64,000 bases of DNA from NCBI RefSeq assembly GCF_000430625.1, contig NZ_AUMJ01000019.1:1-64000 (forward strand), read 5' to 3'. The translations under genes were made by a program, and so were the position numbers. Position 1 is the stretch's first letter. The number at the start of each line of letters is the position of its first letter. Below are positions 29,995 through 38,990 of this stretch, piece by piece. The notes beneath the pieces are model-generated. The model made no database searches. It had not been told where the DNA came from and saw only the letters and a program-made list of their open reading frames with translations. The stretch comes from Aneurinibacillus terranovensis DSM 18919 (lineage in GTDB: Bacteria > Bacillota > Bacilli > Aneurinibacillales > Aneurinibacillaceae).

Positions 29995-30177
29995 TCATGG
30001 CTTTCTCGCATTGTAGATGTAAAACAATCTTTCCATCGTATCTTTGATAGCCGTTTTATCAATTTCTTTTCCTTTATCTAATTCCCCGGCCAATATCCGG
30101 ACAAGAATACGGGCTTCTTCTAACAAACTATCATCTTCATCATTATCGATTCTTTTTTTAAATACATCCAGACTCAT
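29995..30177 (-). CDS. Small hypothetical protein, helical (paralog of 48239-48481)
   Basis: A 60-residue charged protein, MSLDVFKKRIDNDEDDSLLE..., with the motif EEARILVRIL and a C-terminal ERLFYIYN. ATG 30177 has AAAGGGG eight nt upstream. The same pattern (MS....KK.ID, EEAMIIVRIL, ISYIYQ) is found in the small protein at 48239, so I take both as members of one family. No known domain recognised. An IS3-type transposase fragment lies directly upstream. Confidence 0.6.
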   Translation of the reverse strand: MSLDVFKKRIDNDEDDSLLEEARILVRILAGELDKGKEIDKTAIKDTMERLFYIYNARKP

Positions 30178-30223
30178 ACGTGCCACCCCTTTGAAAACGA
30201 TTTTTTCTTACTCCCCAACTCAC

Positions 30224-30385
30224 CTATTTAACGTACGCATATTTCCCTTGTTTAAATTCACGAATCCACCGACAAACTGTAATGCTGTTTATTTGATATT
30301 TCCTGGCAATTGTGCCTACGCTGTCCGCTTCTAATGCTTGTTTAATAACTTGACGCTTAAATTCTAAAGAATACTGCTTTTTCAT
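30224..30385 (-). mobile_element. Orphan IS3-type transposase helix-turn-helix (OrfA fragment)
   Basis: A 53-residue open frame, MKKQYSLEFKRQVIKQALEA..., with the ARKYQINSITVCRWIREF helix-turn-helix of IS3/IS150-type OrfA proteins. The partner DDE orfB is absent. No terminal repeats were seen, so this is a remnant, though its frame is intact and could still give a DNA-binding peptide. GAGGGGC lies before the start. Confidence 0.75.
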
Positions 30386-30745
30386 TAACCTGCCCCTCTT
30401 ACATATAAGATTTTTAAAAAAAACTTAGACGGCTTAACTAACACAATCGTTGATTAAGCCATTTTTCTTCTACGCATTTAAGGTATTGGTCTGGTTACCC
30501 GGATGTTTTGTCGGTCCGACCTTCCGGTCACTAAGCGGCCGTTTCGCTACCCTGCAGAAAAAGGACGAGCGGCAACGCCCGCGAGTTTTTCTCAGCGTAC
30601 GGGAGAGTATATATAACTTTCCTATACGCATACGTGCAGCTAAGGCTAGCGCCTCCATCTTTGGCTTGGTGCTGGTGAAGTTTTATTCACACAATATATA
30701 AGTTTTTGGTCTATTCAGACATAGGCCTTTGTTGGATGAAGTAAA
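30386..30745. other. Intergenic stretch, no gene seen
   Basis: About 360 bases. A hairpin GGCTTAA...TTAAGCC (30431-30460) followed by ATTTTT is the only clear feature. The middle (30480-30660) is GC-richer and lacks a supported reading frame. It may be decayed mobile DNA and also holds the 3' untranslated region of the leftward acyl-CoA dehydrogenase gene. Confidence 0.5.
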
Positions 30746-31960
30746 TTATAGTTCTACTAATTCTTCGGAAAACGGCCAGGCCGGCAACATTTTCCGAAGT
30801 GGTTTATCTTGCCGATAGCCAAGCGCATATTCCGCTTGCATCACGGTATGAATTTCCCTTGTACCTTCATAAATTACCGGCGCTTTCGCATTGCGCATAA
30901 ACCGCTCCGCGGGGTATTCGTTTGAGTAACCATAGGCCCCATGAATTTGTACTGCATCGCATGCCGCTTCAAATGCAGCATCACATGCCTGCCATTTGGC
31001 TAGCGATGTTTCACGGGTGTTTCGCTTTCCCTGATTTTTCAACCAACCGGCACGATATACGAGCAGACGGGAGATTTCAAGGTTAGCCGCCATTTTGGCA
31101 ATCATCTGCTGCACCAGTTGATGATTGCCAATTTCTTTGCCAAATGTACTGCGCTCATGGCAGTATTTTAAGCTTTCTTCCAAACAAGCGTTAATTAAGC
31201 CGCAGGCGCCTGCTGCAACAGTAAAACGGCCGTTATCCAAGGCAGACATCGCGATTTTAAATCCTTCTCCTTCTTCACCTAAACGGTTCTCTGCGGGAAT
31301 GCGAACGTTATCGAAGAAAATTTCCCCCGTATTACCGGCGCGGATACCTAGCTTTCCTTTAATTGCTTTTGAAGAGAAGCCGTTATAGGTGCGCTCTACA
31401 ATAAAACAGCTTATACCGTTATGTTTCTTCTCTTTATCGGTATAGGCAAATACAAGGAAATGATCGGCCACATCACACAATGAAATCCATGTTTTCTGGC
31501 CGTTTAAAATGTATGAGTCGCCATCCCGCACCGCTGTGGTCTTCATTGCGGCTACATCGGATCCCGCATTTGGTTCAGTTAAGCCGAATGCACCTATCTT
31601 TTCCCCTTTTGCCTGGGGTACGAGATATTTTTGTTTTTGTTCTTCGTTGCCCCACTGAAGCAGAGTCATGCTATTTAAACCTGTATGAACCGATACTGCT
31701 GTACGAAAAGCTGTGTCCCCGCGTTCCAATTCATCACATACAATGGCCAGCGTGTTATAATCCATACCACTACCGCCGTATTCTTCGGGAATACATACCC
31801 CCATTAAATTTAAGTCCCCCAGCCGTGTCATAATGCTTTGTTCAAAATGCTGATTAGCATCCCACTCCTGGATAAAGGGTTTAATCTCTTTGTCTACGAA
31901 ACTGCGCACCATTTTTCTTACCGCTTCCTGTTCTTCCGTTAAAGAAAAATTCATCATCAT
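30746..31960 (-). CDS. Acyl-CoA dehydrogenase, possibly glutaryl-CoA dehydrogenase
   Basis: FAD enzyme that oxidises an acyl-CoA. About 404 residues, normal length. FGLTEPNAGSD (~130) and WISLCDVADHFLVFA mark the FAD/acyl site; AYGYSNEYPAERFMRNAKAPVIYEGTREIH (written here only as the family pattern, YEGT with the catalytic Glu near 376) places the base as in glutaryl- and short-chain enzymes. Three ATGs (31960, 31957, 31954) follow GGAGG; I use the first. The gene lies 37 nt after a family III CoA-transferase, and that pairing suggests glutaryl-CoA to crotonyl-CoA. The substrate is inference. Confidence 0.85.
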   Translation of the reverse strand: MMMNFSLTEEQEAVRKMVRSFVDKEIKPFIQEWDANQHFEQSIMTRLGDLNLMGVCIPEEYGGSGMDYNTLAIVCDELERGDTAFRTAVSVHTGLNSMTLLQWGNEEQKQKYLVPQAKGEKIGAFGLTEPNAGSDVAAMKTTAVRDGDSYILNGQKTWISLCDVADHFLVFAYTDKEKKHNGISCFIVERTYNGFSSKAIKGKLGIRAGNTGEIFFDNVRIPAENRLGEEGEGFKIAMSALDNGRFTVAAGACGLINACLEESLKYCHERSTFGKEIGNHQLVQQMIAKMAANLEISRLLVYRAGWLKNQGKRNTRETSLAKWQACDAAFEAACDAVQIHGAYGYSNEYPAERFMRNAKAPVIYEGTREIHTVMQAEYALGYRQDKPLRKMLPAWPFSEELVEL

Positions 31961-31997
31961 TCTTTCCTCCTTGATATGAGCTGTATATTTTGTTAAT

Positions 31998-33245
31998 TCA
32001 AATAATTCCGTCGAGGATCCATTCTTCAATTTGTTCCTCTTCAAAACCGTGTTCTTTAAGAATCTCCCGTGTATGCTCACCTGCAAGAGGTGGGTGGCGT
32101 TGCACTGAGATAGGCGTTCGTGAAAATTTAAGAGGACTTCCAACCAGCGCTACCATTTCTGCCGTAGGATGAGGAACGTTTATTTTCATTTCTCTGGCTT
32201 CCACCTGAGGATTAGAGAATAATTGCTCCATATTATAAATGGGCGCATTCGGTATACCGGCAGCATTCAGAAGGGATTGCCAATATGCTGCAGGGCGTGT
32301 TGTGAATTCCTTCTGAAGAAGCGTGCACAGTTCTTCTCTATGTGCCAGACGGCTGGAATTCGTCCTAAAACGTGGATCCGTACTCCACTCTTCTTTTTTG
32401 AGGAGGGCACATAACTTACTAAATTGCTGGTCGTTTCCTACTGCCACAACCATGTCCATATCCGATGCTGCAAAAGTTTGATAGGGAACAATATTAGGGT
32501 GCTGGTTGCCATAGCGCTTTGGAATGGTGCCGGAAATAAGGTAATTGCTGGCGACATTAGCCAGAAGGGAGATTTGGGAATCAAATAAAGCAAGGTCAAT
32601 GCTCTGCCCATATCCTGATTTTTCCCGTTCATGCAGGGCTGCTAAAATTCCAATTGTAGAATACAGGCCTGTTGCTATATCCGCAATGGCAACACCTACT
32701 TTCATGGGTCCTGTTTCCTCATTACCTGTAATACTCATCATGCCTCCCATTGCCTGGACAATATAATCGTATCCCGGCAAATCTTTATAAGGCCCCGTTT
32801 TTCCAAAGCCACTAATAGAGGCATAAATTAAGCGCGGGTTTAGTGAGGATAACACATCATAACCCAAATCCCATTTTTCCATTGTTCCTGTCTTAAAGTT
32901 GCTAATCACTACATCCGCATCTTTGACTAGATCTTTTAAAATGTCTCTAGCAACCGGATTTTTTAAATTCAAGGTGATTGCTCGTTTGTTTCGATTTGTA
33001 CAAAGATAATAGGCACTCTCTCCTCCTTTTTCCGGAGGTCTCCATTCTCTGGTTTCATCGCTGCCTCCGGGTGCTTCCACCTTAATTACATCCGCACCCA
33101 AATCACCAAGAATCATTGTACAGTAAGGGCCGGCTAAAACACGGGTTAAATCAATGACTTTTACTCCCGCCAATATACCTTTTCGGAATGACGAGGATAA
33201 AGAATGTGGAGTGTTTCTCAACTGATTAGGTGGCGCATTATCCAT
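31998..33245 (-). CDS. CaiB/BaiF family III CoA-transferase, possibly glutarate-active
   Basis: Moves CoA from an acyl-CoA donor to a carboxylate. 415 residues from ATG 33245 (site GAGGAGGG). N-terminal VKVIDLTRVLAGPYCTMILGD and the catalytic Asp in VAIADIATGLYS (~180) are family marks; WRPPEKGG and CTNRNKRAITLNLK also fit. A ~25-residue N-terminal extension precedes the core. With the following acyl-CoA dehydrogenase it resembles the succinyl-CoA:glutarate CoA-transferase/glutaryl-CoA dehydrogenase pair. Its transcript starts with the leader element at 33291-33395. Confidence 0.85.
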   Translation of the reverse strand: MDNAPPNQLRNTPHSLSSSFRKGILAGVKVIDLTRVLAGPYCTMILGDLGADVIKVEAPGGSDETREWRPPEKGGESAYYLCTNRNKRAITLNLKNPVARDILKDLVKDADVVISNFKTGTMEKWDLGYDVLSSLNPRLIYASISGFGKTGPYKDLPGYDYIVQAMGGMMSITGNEETGPMKVGVAIADIATGLYSTIGILAALHEREKSGYGQSIDLALFDSQISLLANVASNYLISGTIPKRYGNQHPNIVPYQTFAASDMDMVVAVGNDQQFSKLCALLKKEEWSTDPRFRTNSSRLAHREELCTLLQKEFTTRPAAYWQSLLNAAGIPNAPIYNMEQLFSNPQVEAREMKINVPHPTAEMVALVGSPLKFSRTPISVQRHPPLAGEHTREILKEHGFEEEQIEEWILDGII

Positions 33246-33290
33246 GTGCTTCCCTCCTCTGGTGACGTTTGCAATTCCCATAATAAATAA

Positions 33291-33395
33291 AAAAGCCAGA
33301 CGTATCTCAGGCAGATCTTTTCTGTCTTAAGATGCGACTGGCCTTTTGGCTGTGAGCTTATTTCGGTAAAGAAATAAGGACAGACATTAACAGTC
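33291..33395 (-). ncRNA. Candidate cis-regulatory leader RNA, copy A
   Basis: Read on the minus strand, these 105 nt differ from 38817-38922 at only 11 positions. An 8-bp hairpin CTTATTTC/GAAATAAG (33357-33378) lies inside, and the 3' part forms a terminator stem GCCAGTCGCATC/GATACGTCTGGC (33295-33342) with a T run. GACTG at the 5' end can also pair with CAGTC in the terminator 5' arm, so an alternative fold could prevent termination. A SigA promoter lies upstream and the CoA-transferase gene starts about 45 nt downstream. No known riboswitch class recognised. Confidence 0.7.
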
Positions 33396-33427
33396 TTACT
33401 TTATAAATTTAATCAATTCGTATATTT

Positions 33428-33455
33428 ATTATAATTTACTATAATATTTTGTCAA
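33428..33455 (-). promoter_or_regulatory. SigA promoter for the CoA-transferase operon
   Basis: On the minus strand TTGACA (33450-33455), a 16-bp spacer and TATAAT (33428-33433); both hexamers are consensus. The transcript would begin near 33421 and run through leader copy A. Confidence 0.85.
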
Positions 33456-33518
33456 TATGTCGTTTTAGAGAAACGCTTTTAATAATCAGTTATCAATCCT
33501 CATCTTTTGTGAAAATTT

Positions 33519-33534
33519 AATGCGTTATTGCATT
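33519..33534. promoter_or_regulatory. Candidate upstream activator site
   Basis: AATGC, six bases, GCATT; an additional AATGC follows at 33539. It lies about 150 bases before the sigma-54 promoter, a fitting distance for the activator encoded downstream. Inferred from position and symmetry only. Confidence 0.4.
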
Positions 33535-33685
33535 CATTAATGCTAAAATGCAGTATTTTATTTAAATATTATAAATAAAATGTGGATTATAAAAATTCCA
33601 TATATTATTATTTGATCAAATGCAAACTTGCATGATTTTACCCCCCTCTTTTTCAGGTATTTTGCTATAAATAAAGCGTCCTTAG

Positions 33686-33701
33686 TTGGCATAGTAATTG
33701 C
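33686..33701 (+). promoter_or_regulatory. Sigma-54 promoter of the gab operon
   Basis: TTGGCATA, four bases, TTGC: the -24/-12 elements at exact spacing. Transcription would start near 33713, about 43 nt before the activator start codon, so the activator controls its own operon. Confidence 0.9.
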
Positions 33702-33755
33702 TTGGTAGAAAAAGTAATGGAGAACAAGCAGAGGGACCGGAAAGTAGGTGGAATA

Positions 33756-35477
33756 ATGAGTACTTATGAGGTACCAAACTGTAATATCTTATGGAACCAA
33801 CTGCCATACGGTATGCTAATTGTAACTCCTGATGCCCTGATTGTAGGTTGGGAAGGGGAGATGGAAAATTGGTTTGTATATAAGAAAGACGAAATCTTTG
33901 AAAAATCCTTGTTCGATGTGCTTCCTTTCATTTACGCCTCCTACAAATCATTTTGTCAAATTGGAGAAGATTACTGGGAGACAGAATTAAAATCACATAT
34001 GCATGCGCTGCGTGGGGAATGGAAGCGCTACAAAGAAAATGGCATCCATATCGTTGATTTTCTTGTTCTGCGACAGGATGATCAGTATTTTGAGCTGGAA
34101 AATATTTTTGATACCTCGTTTGATGAGATCCTGGTAACCGACGGGGATGGGCGCATTCTCAGGGTCGGGTCAAAAAGTGAACAGTTATATCATTGTTCAG
34201 CAAAGCAAATGTTAGGCAAAAAAACAACTGAAATTGCAGGAGAAGGAGCTTTTACACCAAGCTTTACCCAGGAGATTATTGATAAACGTGCGAGAGTTTC
34301 AGGGGTACAAATAACGGCAAGTGGGCAGAAGCTCCATGTCATTGGAAATCCGGTATTTAATCCGGACGGCAGTATTCGCCGGATTATTTTTAACTCCCGT
34401 GAATACGAAGAAGCCGAGTTACTTCGCGAACGTTTGGAGACAACAGAAAATCTTTTAGACGCATATCGCAGTGAATTGAAGAAACTTAGACAAACAAATG
34501 AGGAGCCCCAGACCGATATGGTCGTGCTTTCCTCGGAAATGCGAAAAATTTATCAGCTGGCAGAACGAATGGCTCTCATTGATTCTACCGTGCTCATCGT
34601 CGGGGAATCCGGAGTCGGAAAAGGAATGATTGCACAGAAACTCCACCGTGCAAGTCACCGGCTTGATAAAAATTTTGTCCATATAAACTGCGGAGCAATC
34701 CCTGAAACTTTAATTGAATCCGAATTATTTGGCTATGAAAAAGGAGCTTTTACAGGAGCGCACGTCACGAAAAAAGGTGTACTTGAAATTTCGGACGGTG
34801 GAACGGTATTTCTTGATGAAATTGGCGAACTGCCATTGAATGTACAAGTCAAACTGCTGCAGTTTCTTCAAGAAAATACGTTCCGCAGACTTGGAAGCAA
34901 TCAGCAGATAACCATAAACACCAGAGTCATTGCAGCTACTAACCGGGATTTGCGTGAATTAATTAAACAGGGGCGTTTTCGGGAAGATTTATTCTACCGG
35001 TTGAATGTAATTCCTATTTTTGTTCCACCCTTACGCGAGCGTAAAGAAGAAATTCCGCCATTGGTGCAGCACTTTCTAGCTAATTTTACGAGAAAATACA
35101 AGTTGTTTAAATATTTCCATAAGGACACATTGGAAATCCTTAAGTCCTATGATTGGCCTGGAAACGTGCGTGAGCTGGAAAACATGGTGGAGCGATTAAT
35201 GGTTACGAGTGAAGGGGCGGAAATACTTCCGGAACATCTTCCATCAAGTATATGGGAGGAGCAGAGAGGCCAGCCGCGTTTGACACCGTTGATCAAAATT
35301 AAGGAGCTGTATCCGTTAAAACAGGCGGTTGAAGAAGTAGAACGACAGCTTATTACCATGGCCTATAAGAAATACGAGAATACGTATCGCTGTGCCGAAG
35401 TTTTAAAGGTTAACCAGTCGACTGTTGTTAGAAAAATGAATAAATACTTAGGAACAGGAAGGGAAGAGAAATTATGA
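33756..35477 (+). CDS. PAS-containing sigma-54 activator (RocR/GabR-like)
   Basis: Enhancer-binding activator of 573 residues. The N-terminal part (~1-105) is variable, a PAS-type sensor follows (~110-235, [20 protein letters not shown]), then the AAA+ domain with GESGVGKG (~283), GAFTGA (~329) and LDEIGELPL (~352), and a C-terminal Fis-type helix-turn-helix. I start at ATG 33756 behind TAGGTGGA; an upstream TTG at 33702 falls inside the promoter. The stop overlaps the gabT start (ATGA). In the Bacillus cereus group a sigma-54 GabR of this type controls gabT/gabD, which fits. Confidence 0.92.
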   Translation: MSTYEVPNCNILWNQLPYGMLIVTPDALIVGWEGEMENWFVYKKDEIFEKSLFDVLPFIYASYKSFCQIGEDYWETELKSHMHALRGEWKRYKENGIHIVDFLVLRQDDQYFELENIFDTSFDEILVTDGDGRILRVGSKSEQLYHCSAKQMLGKKTTEIAGEGAFTPSFTQEIIDKRARVSGVQITASGQKLHVIGNPVFNPDGSIRRIIFNSREYEEAELLRERLETTENLLDAYRSELKKLRQTNEEPQTDMVVLSSEMRKIYQLAERMALIDSTVLIVGESGVGKGMIAQKLHRASHRLDKNFVHINCGAIPETLIESELFGYEKGAFTGAHVTKKGVLEISDGGTVFLDEIGELPLNVQVKLLQFLQENTFRRLGSNQQITINTRVIAATNRDLRELIKQGRFREDLFYRLNVIPIFVPPLRERKEEIPPLVQHFLANFTRKYKLFKYFHKDTLEILKSYDWPGNVRELENMVERLMVTSEGAEILPEHLPSSIWEEQRGQPRLTPLIKIKELYPLKQAVEEVERQLITMAYKKYENTYRCAEVLKVNQSTVVRKMNKYLGTGREEKL

Positions 35478-36805
35478 CACCATCCGATATAAAAACACTT
35501 CCGGGCATAAAATCAGAGGCTCTTCATGCCCGCCGTCAGAATGCTGTACCCCAGGGACCCTATCATGTAACGCCTCTTTACATACAATCTGCAAAAGGCG
35601 CTGTTGTTGTAGATGTCGATGGCAATGAATTCATTGACTTCGCCGGTGGAATTGGCATGCAGAATGTCGGTCACTGTCATCCGAAAATTGTAAAGGCGGT
35701 ACAAGAATCAGCGGCAGCTTCGATTCACAGCTGTTTTCATGTGATGCCGTATGAGAGCTATATCGAACTTGCGGAAAAACTGAATGAGAAAACACCGGGC
35801 GATTTTAAGAAGAAAACAATGTTCGCTAACAGTGGAGCAGAAGCGGTGGAAAATGCAGTGAAAATCGCGCGCAAGGCAACGGGACGGAGTGCGGTTGTTT
35901 CGTTTGAACGTGGCTATCATGGACGAACCTTGATGACGATGTCTTTGACAAGTAAAGTAAATCCATACAAGCATGGGTTTGGCCCGTTCGCTCCGGAAAC
36001 TTATAAACTCCCGTATCCTTACTACTATCGTGCGCCGCAGAACATGACACAGGAAGAGGTGGACGCTCAGATTCTAAATCAGTTTGAACAATTTATCGTA
36101 GGTGAAGTAGCGGTTGATAATATCGCAGCCATAATTTTAGAGCCAATACAGGGAGAAGGGGGATTTGTTGTTCCTTCCGCTGACTTTGTTCAGGGAATTC
36201 GCCGTATTTGTGACAAGTACGGGATTATTATGATTGCAGATGAAATCCAAACAGGATTTGCCCGTACCGGTAAGCTGTTTGCTATGGAGCACTATGAAGT
36301 GGCCGCAGATATTACCACACTATCAAAATCGATTGCTGCAGGTATGCCACTCAGTGCAATTACCGGGCGCGCTGATTTAATGGACGTACCGGGAAGTGGA
36401 CAGCTTGGGGGGACTTTTGCAGGAAGTCCGGTCGCTTGTGCAGCAGGATTAGCAGTGCTAGAAGTAATTGAGGAGGAAAATTTGATAGAGCGCGCGCAGA
36501 AAATTGGTGACCGGATGCGAAATGCTTTCCATAGCTGGCAGCAGAAGTATCATGTCATTGGAGATGTTCGTGGACTTGGGGCGATGATGGCACTTGAACT
36601 TGTTAAAGATCCAATAACAAAAGAACCTGCGAAGGAAGCGGCTGGTCAGATTGTTACAGAATGCTGGAACAATGGATTAATTGGTCTGACTGCGGGTCTT
36701 TTCGGCAATGTGATTCGTTTCCTTCCGCCTCTCGTAATTACAGACGAACAGCTTGACAAAGGATTGGGAATTCTTGAACACGCGATTGTAAAAGCCACGC
36801 AGTAA
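35474..36805 (+). CDS. gabT: 4-aminobutyrate / 5-aminovalerate aminotransferase
   Basis: Class III PLP aminotransferase that moves the amino group from GABA (or 5-aminovalerate) to 2-oxoglutarate. 443 residues. FANSGAEAVENAVKIARKATG (~118-138; family pattern), GYHGRTLMTMSL, IADEIQTGFARTG with the cofactor Asp (~255) and LSKSIAAGMPLSA with the PLP lysine (~285) are all present. It overlaps the activator gene by 4 nt. GABA versus 5-aminovalerate cannot be settled from motifs; the enzyme class often accepts both. Confidence 0.93.
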   Translation: MTPSDIKTLPGIKSEALHARRQNAVPQGPYHVTPLYIQSAKGAVVVDVDGNEFIDFAGGIGMQNVGHCHPKIVKAVQESAAASIHSCFHVMPYESYIELAEKLNEKTPGDFKKKTMFANSGAEAVENAVKIARKATGRSAVVSFERGYHGRTLMTMSLTSKVNPYKHGFGPFAPETYKLPYPYYYRAPQNMTQEEVDAQILNQFEQFIVGEVAVDNIAAIILEPIQGEGGFVVPSADFVQGIRRICDKYGIIMIADEIQTGFARTGKLFAMEHYEVAADITTLSKSIAAGMPLSAITGRADLMDVPGSGQLGGTFAGSPVACAAGLAVLEVIEEENLIERAQKIGDRMRNAFHSWQQKYHVIGDVRGLGAMMALELVKDPITKEPAKEAAGQIVTECWNNGLIGLTAGLFGNVIRFLPPLVITDEQLDKGLGILEHAIVKATQ

Positions 36806-36851
36806 ACATTTGTCACGAAAAAAAGAGGCAAATAAACGCAGGGAGGGTATC

Positions 36852-38294
36852 ATGCGATATTCAAATTATATTAATGGGCAGTGGAAAGAGCCGGCTTCCA
36901 CGAACTATTCAGCAAATATCAATCCGCACAACGGAGAGATATTAGGAGAATTTCCCTTAAGTTCAAGGGAAGATGCGCGGGAAGCGGCAGCTGCAGCGAA
37001 AGCCGCATTTCCTGCATGGAAAAAGCTTTCTTTCCAGCAGCGTGCAGCGTATTTGCAGAAGGCAGCTGCTATTTTAAAATCAAGGACAGAGGAAGTGGGT
37101 CGGGATTTAACATTGGAAGAAGGGAAAACGCTGGCAGAGGGTATCGGAGAAACGATGCGTGCAATCAGTATTCTTGAATACTATGCCGGAGAAGCCCGCC
37201 AACCGTTAGGAGACGTAATACCATCGGCAAATGCACAAACGTTCCTGTATACAACCAGAGTCCCTGTAGGCCCTGTCGGTTTGATTACTCCATGGAACTT
37301 CCCCATCGCCATTCCGGTATGGAAGATGGCTCCTGCTCTTATTTATGGAAATACAGTGGTCATTAAACCTGCAGACAGTACACCCAAATCGGTTTATCAT
37401 GTTGTAAATGCCTTGCATGAAGCAGGCATACCGGCAGGAGTAGTAAACTGTGTGTTTGGACGAGGTTCAATTGTAGGTGCGGAATGGGTAGAGAACCCGG
37501 ATATCAAAGCAATTTCATTTACAGGGTCCAATTCGGTTGGGTGTCAGATTCAGGAACGTGCCACTGCGAGGGGCAAGAAAGTTCAGTTAGAGATGGGTGG
37601 TAAAAATCCATTGATTGTTCTGGCGGATGCCGACGTAAATAAAGCAGTAGAAATAGCGATTAAGGGAGCATTCTCTTCCACAGGTCAAAAGTGTACTGCC
37701 ACAAGCCGTGTGATTGTTGAAGCCCGAATTTACGATGAATTCCGAGACATGCTTATCGAGCGTACAAAGGCGCTTAAAGTAGGGAACCCGCTTGAAAAAG
37801 AGACCTTTATGGGGCCATGCGTATCTAAAGCGCAAAGGGATACGGTCTGGTCGATGATCGAGGCTGGTAAAAAGGAAGCAAATCTCCTATGTGGAGGAAA
37901 TCTGCTTCAAGATGAAGAGACAGCACAAGGTTACTATATTCAACCTGCGATTTTTGATAGCGTGTCACGTGATGCCCGGATTGCACGGGAGGAAATTTTT
38001 GGTCCTGTCATTGCATTGTTTAAAGTGAACAGCTATGAAGAAGCTGTAGAATTGGCTAATGATACTGAATTTGGCCTGAGTGCAGCTATCTGTACCAATA
38101 ACTTTACGCTTGTACAGCGATTTGTTGAAGATATTGAATCAGGCATCGTCCATGTAAATTCGGAAACAGCAGGCGCAGAGCCGCAGGTTCCTTTTGGGGG
38201 GTGTAAGAATTCCAGCAGCGGTTCCCGTGAACAGGGTAAGACAGCTATTGAATTCTACACTCAGGTCAAAACGGTGTATCTGGATCCTATGTAG
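36852..38294 (+). CDS. gabD: Succinate/glutarate semialdehyde dehydrogenase
   Basis: NAD(P)-dependent aldehyde dehydrogenase of 480 residues that oxidises the semialdehyde made by the aminotransferase. TPWNFPIAIPVWKMAPAL (~150) is the cofactor region, LEMGGKN (~246) carries the general base Glu and GQKCTATSR (~280) the catalytic cysteine. ATG 36852 follows AGGGAGGG. A 46-nt gap separates it from gabT. Product is succinate from GABA or glutarate from 5-aminovalerate. Confidence 0.93.
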   Translation: MRYSNYINGQWKEPASTNYSANINPHNGEILGEFPLSSREDAREAAAAAKAAFPAWKKLSFQQRAAYLQKAAAILKSRTEEVGRDLTLEEGKTLAEGIGETMRAISILEYYAGEARQPLGDVIPSANAQTFLYTTRVPVGPVGLITPWNFPIAIPVWKMAPALIYGNTVVIKPADSTPKSVYHVVNALHEAGIPAGVVNCVFGRGSIVGAEWVENPDIKAISFTGSNSVGCQIQERATARGKKVQLEMGGKNPLIVLADADVNKAVEIAIKGAFSSTGQKCTATSRVIVEARIYDEFRDMLIERTKALKVGNPLEKETFMGPCVSKAQRDTVWSMIEAGKKEANLLCGGNLLQDEETAQGYYIQPAIFDSVSRDARIAREEIFGPVIALFKVNSYEEAVELANDTEFGLSAAICTNNFTLVQRFVEDIESGIVHVNSETAGAEPQVPFGGCKNSSSGSREQGKTAIEFYTQVKTVYLDPM

Positions 38295-38332
38295 TAAGCA
38301 GATATCGTACTTCTGGAAAGTGGTGGGTACTT

Positions 38333-38653
38333 ATGCATACGGGAAAAACATACTTTATTGCCGGGCATGCGCGTTTGCCACAGGGGATGGCTGCGCGCAG
38401 CATTTTCGATACGCTGACTATTACTGTCGAGGCGGATACAAAATACCATGTCATTCTTGAAGCATCCTGTACGCTGGCAACTGAGCATGGGCGAAACTTT
38501 ATTGGTCAACTTTTACGTGGGTGCAGCCTGCAGGATGGGATGGATGAAGTCATTCAGCGGGTGACAGATTATTACTTAGGGAAAGCCCAAAATGCCCTGG
38601 TGGCAGCCCTGCGCGATTTGCACAATCAGTATGTAATTTATAAAAATAGTTGA
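38333..38653 (+). CDS. DUF3870 family protein
   Basis: The 106-residue protein has the DUF3870 look: AGHARLPQGMAARSIFDTLTI near the start, ILEASCTLATEHGRNFIGQLLRG in the middle, and YYLGKAQNALVAALRDL near the end. No catalytic role is known to me. It lies 38 nt after gabD in the same direction and is probably the last gene of the sigma-54 operon. Confidence 0.75.
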   Translation: MHTGKTYFIAGHARLPQGMAARSIFDTLTITVEADTKYHVILEASCTLATEHGRNFIGQLLRGCSLQDGMDEVIQRVTDYYLGKAQNALVAALRDLHNQYVIYKNS

Positions 38654-38754
38654 AAAGAGAGATCAAAAACTCGCTGCCGCTCTTACTATTTAATTGGGAT
38701 ATATAAATTTCACAAAATTCAATGAAATGATAGGAGAATTTCTGACAAGAAACG

Positions 38755-38782
38755 TTGACAAAGTATTATAACAATATATAAT
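38755..38782 (+). promoter_or_regulatory. SigA promoter for leader copy B
   Basis: TTGACA (38755-38760), 16-bp spacer, TATAAT (38777-38782). Same hexamers and spacer as the copy A promoter, and a similar distance to the element. Confidence 0.85.
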
Positions 38783-38816
38783 TAATTTAAATAAAAAGTT
38801 TGAATTTACGGAATAT

Positions 38817-38922
38817 GACTGTTAATGTCTGTCCTTATTTCTTAGCCGAAATAAGTTCACAGCCAACAAGCCAGTCGCATCTCAAGACAGAAGAAATCCG
38901 CTTGGGATACGTCTGGCTTTTT
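38817..38922 (+). ncRNA. Candidate cis-regulatory leader RNA, copy B
   Basis: About 90% identical to copy A (33291-33395, opposite strand). The hairpin is at 38834-38855 and the terminator stem at 38870-38917, then TTTTT. The substitutions spare both stems and most of the 5' half, and cluster in the loop of the hairpin and of the terminator. A potA-like reading frame starts about 70 nt downstream, so the element controls or once controlled an ABC importer. Confidence 0.7.
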
Positions 38923-38990
38923 AATTGTTGCAAAGTGTAATAAAACAACGTTTGAATGAGGGCGGTAAACATGAAAGGAGTGGTGAGAGC

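Noticed and set aside
33291-33395. Leader element as guanidine-I (ykkC), lysine or T-box riboswitch
   Set aside because: I could not find the conserved core bases of these classes, such as the T-box AGGGTGGNACCGCG; only the terminator resembles them.
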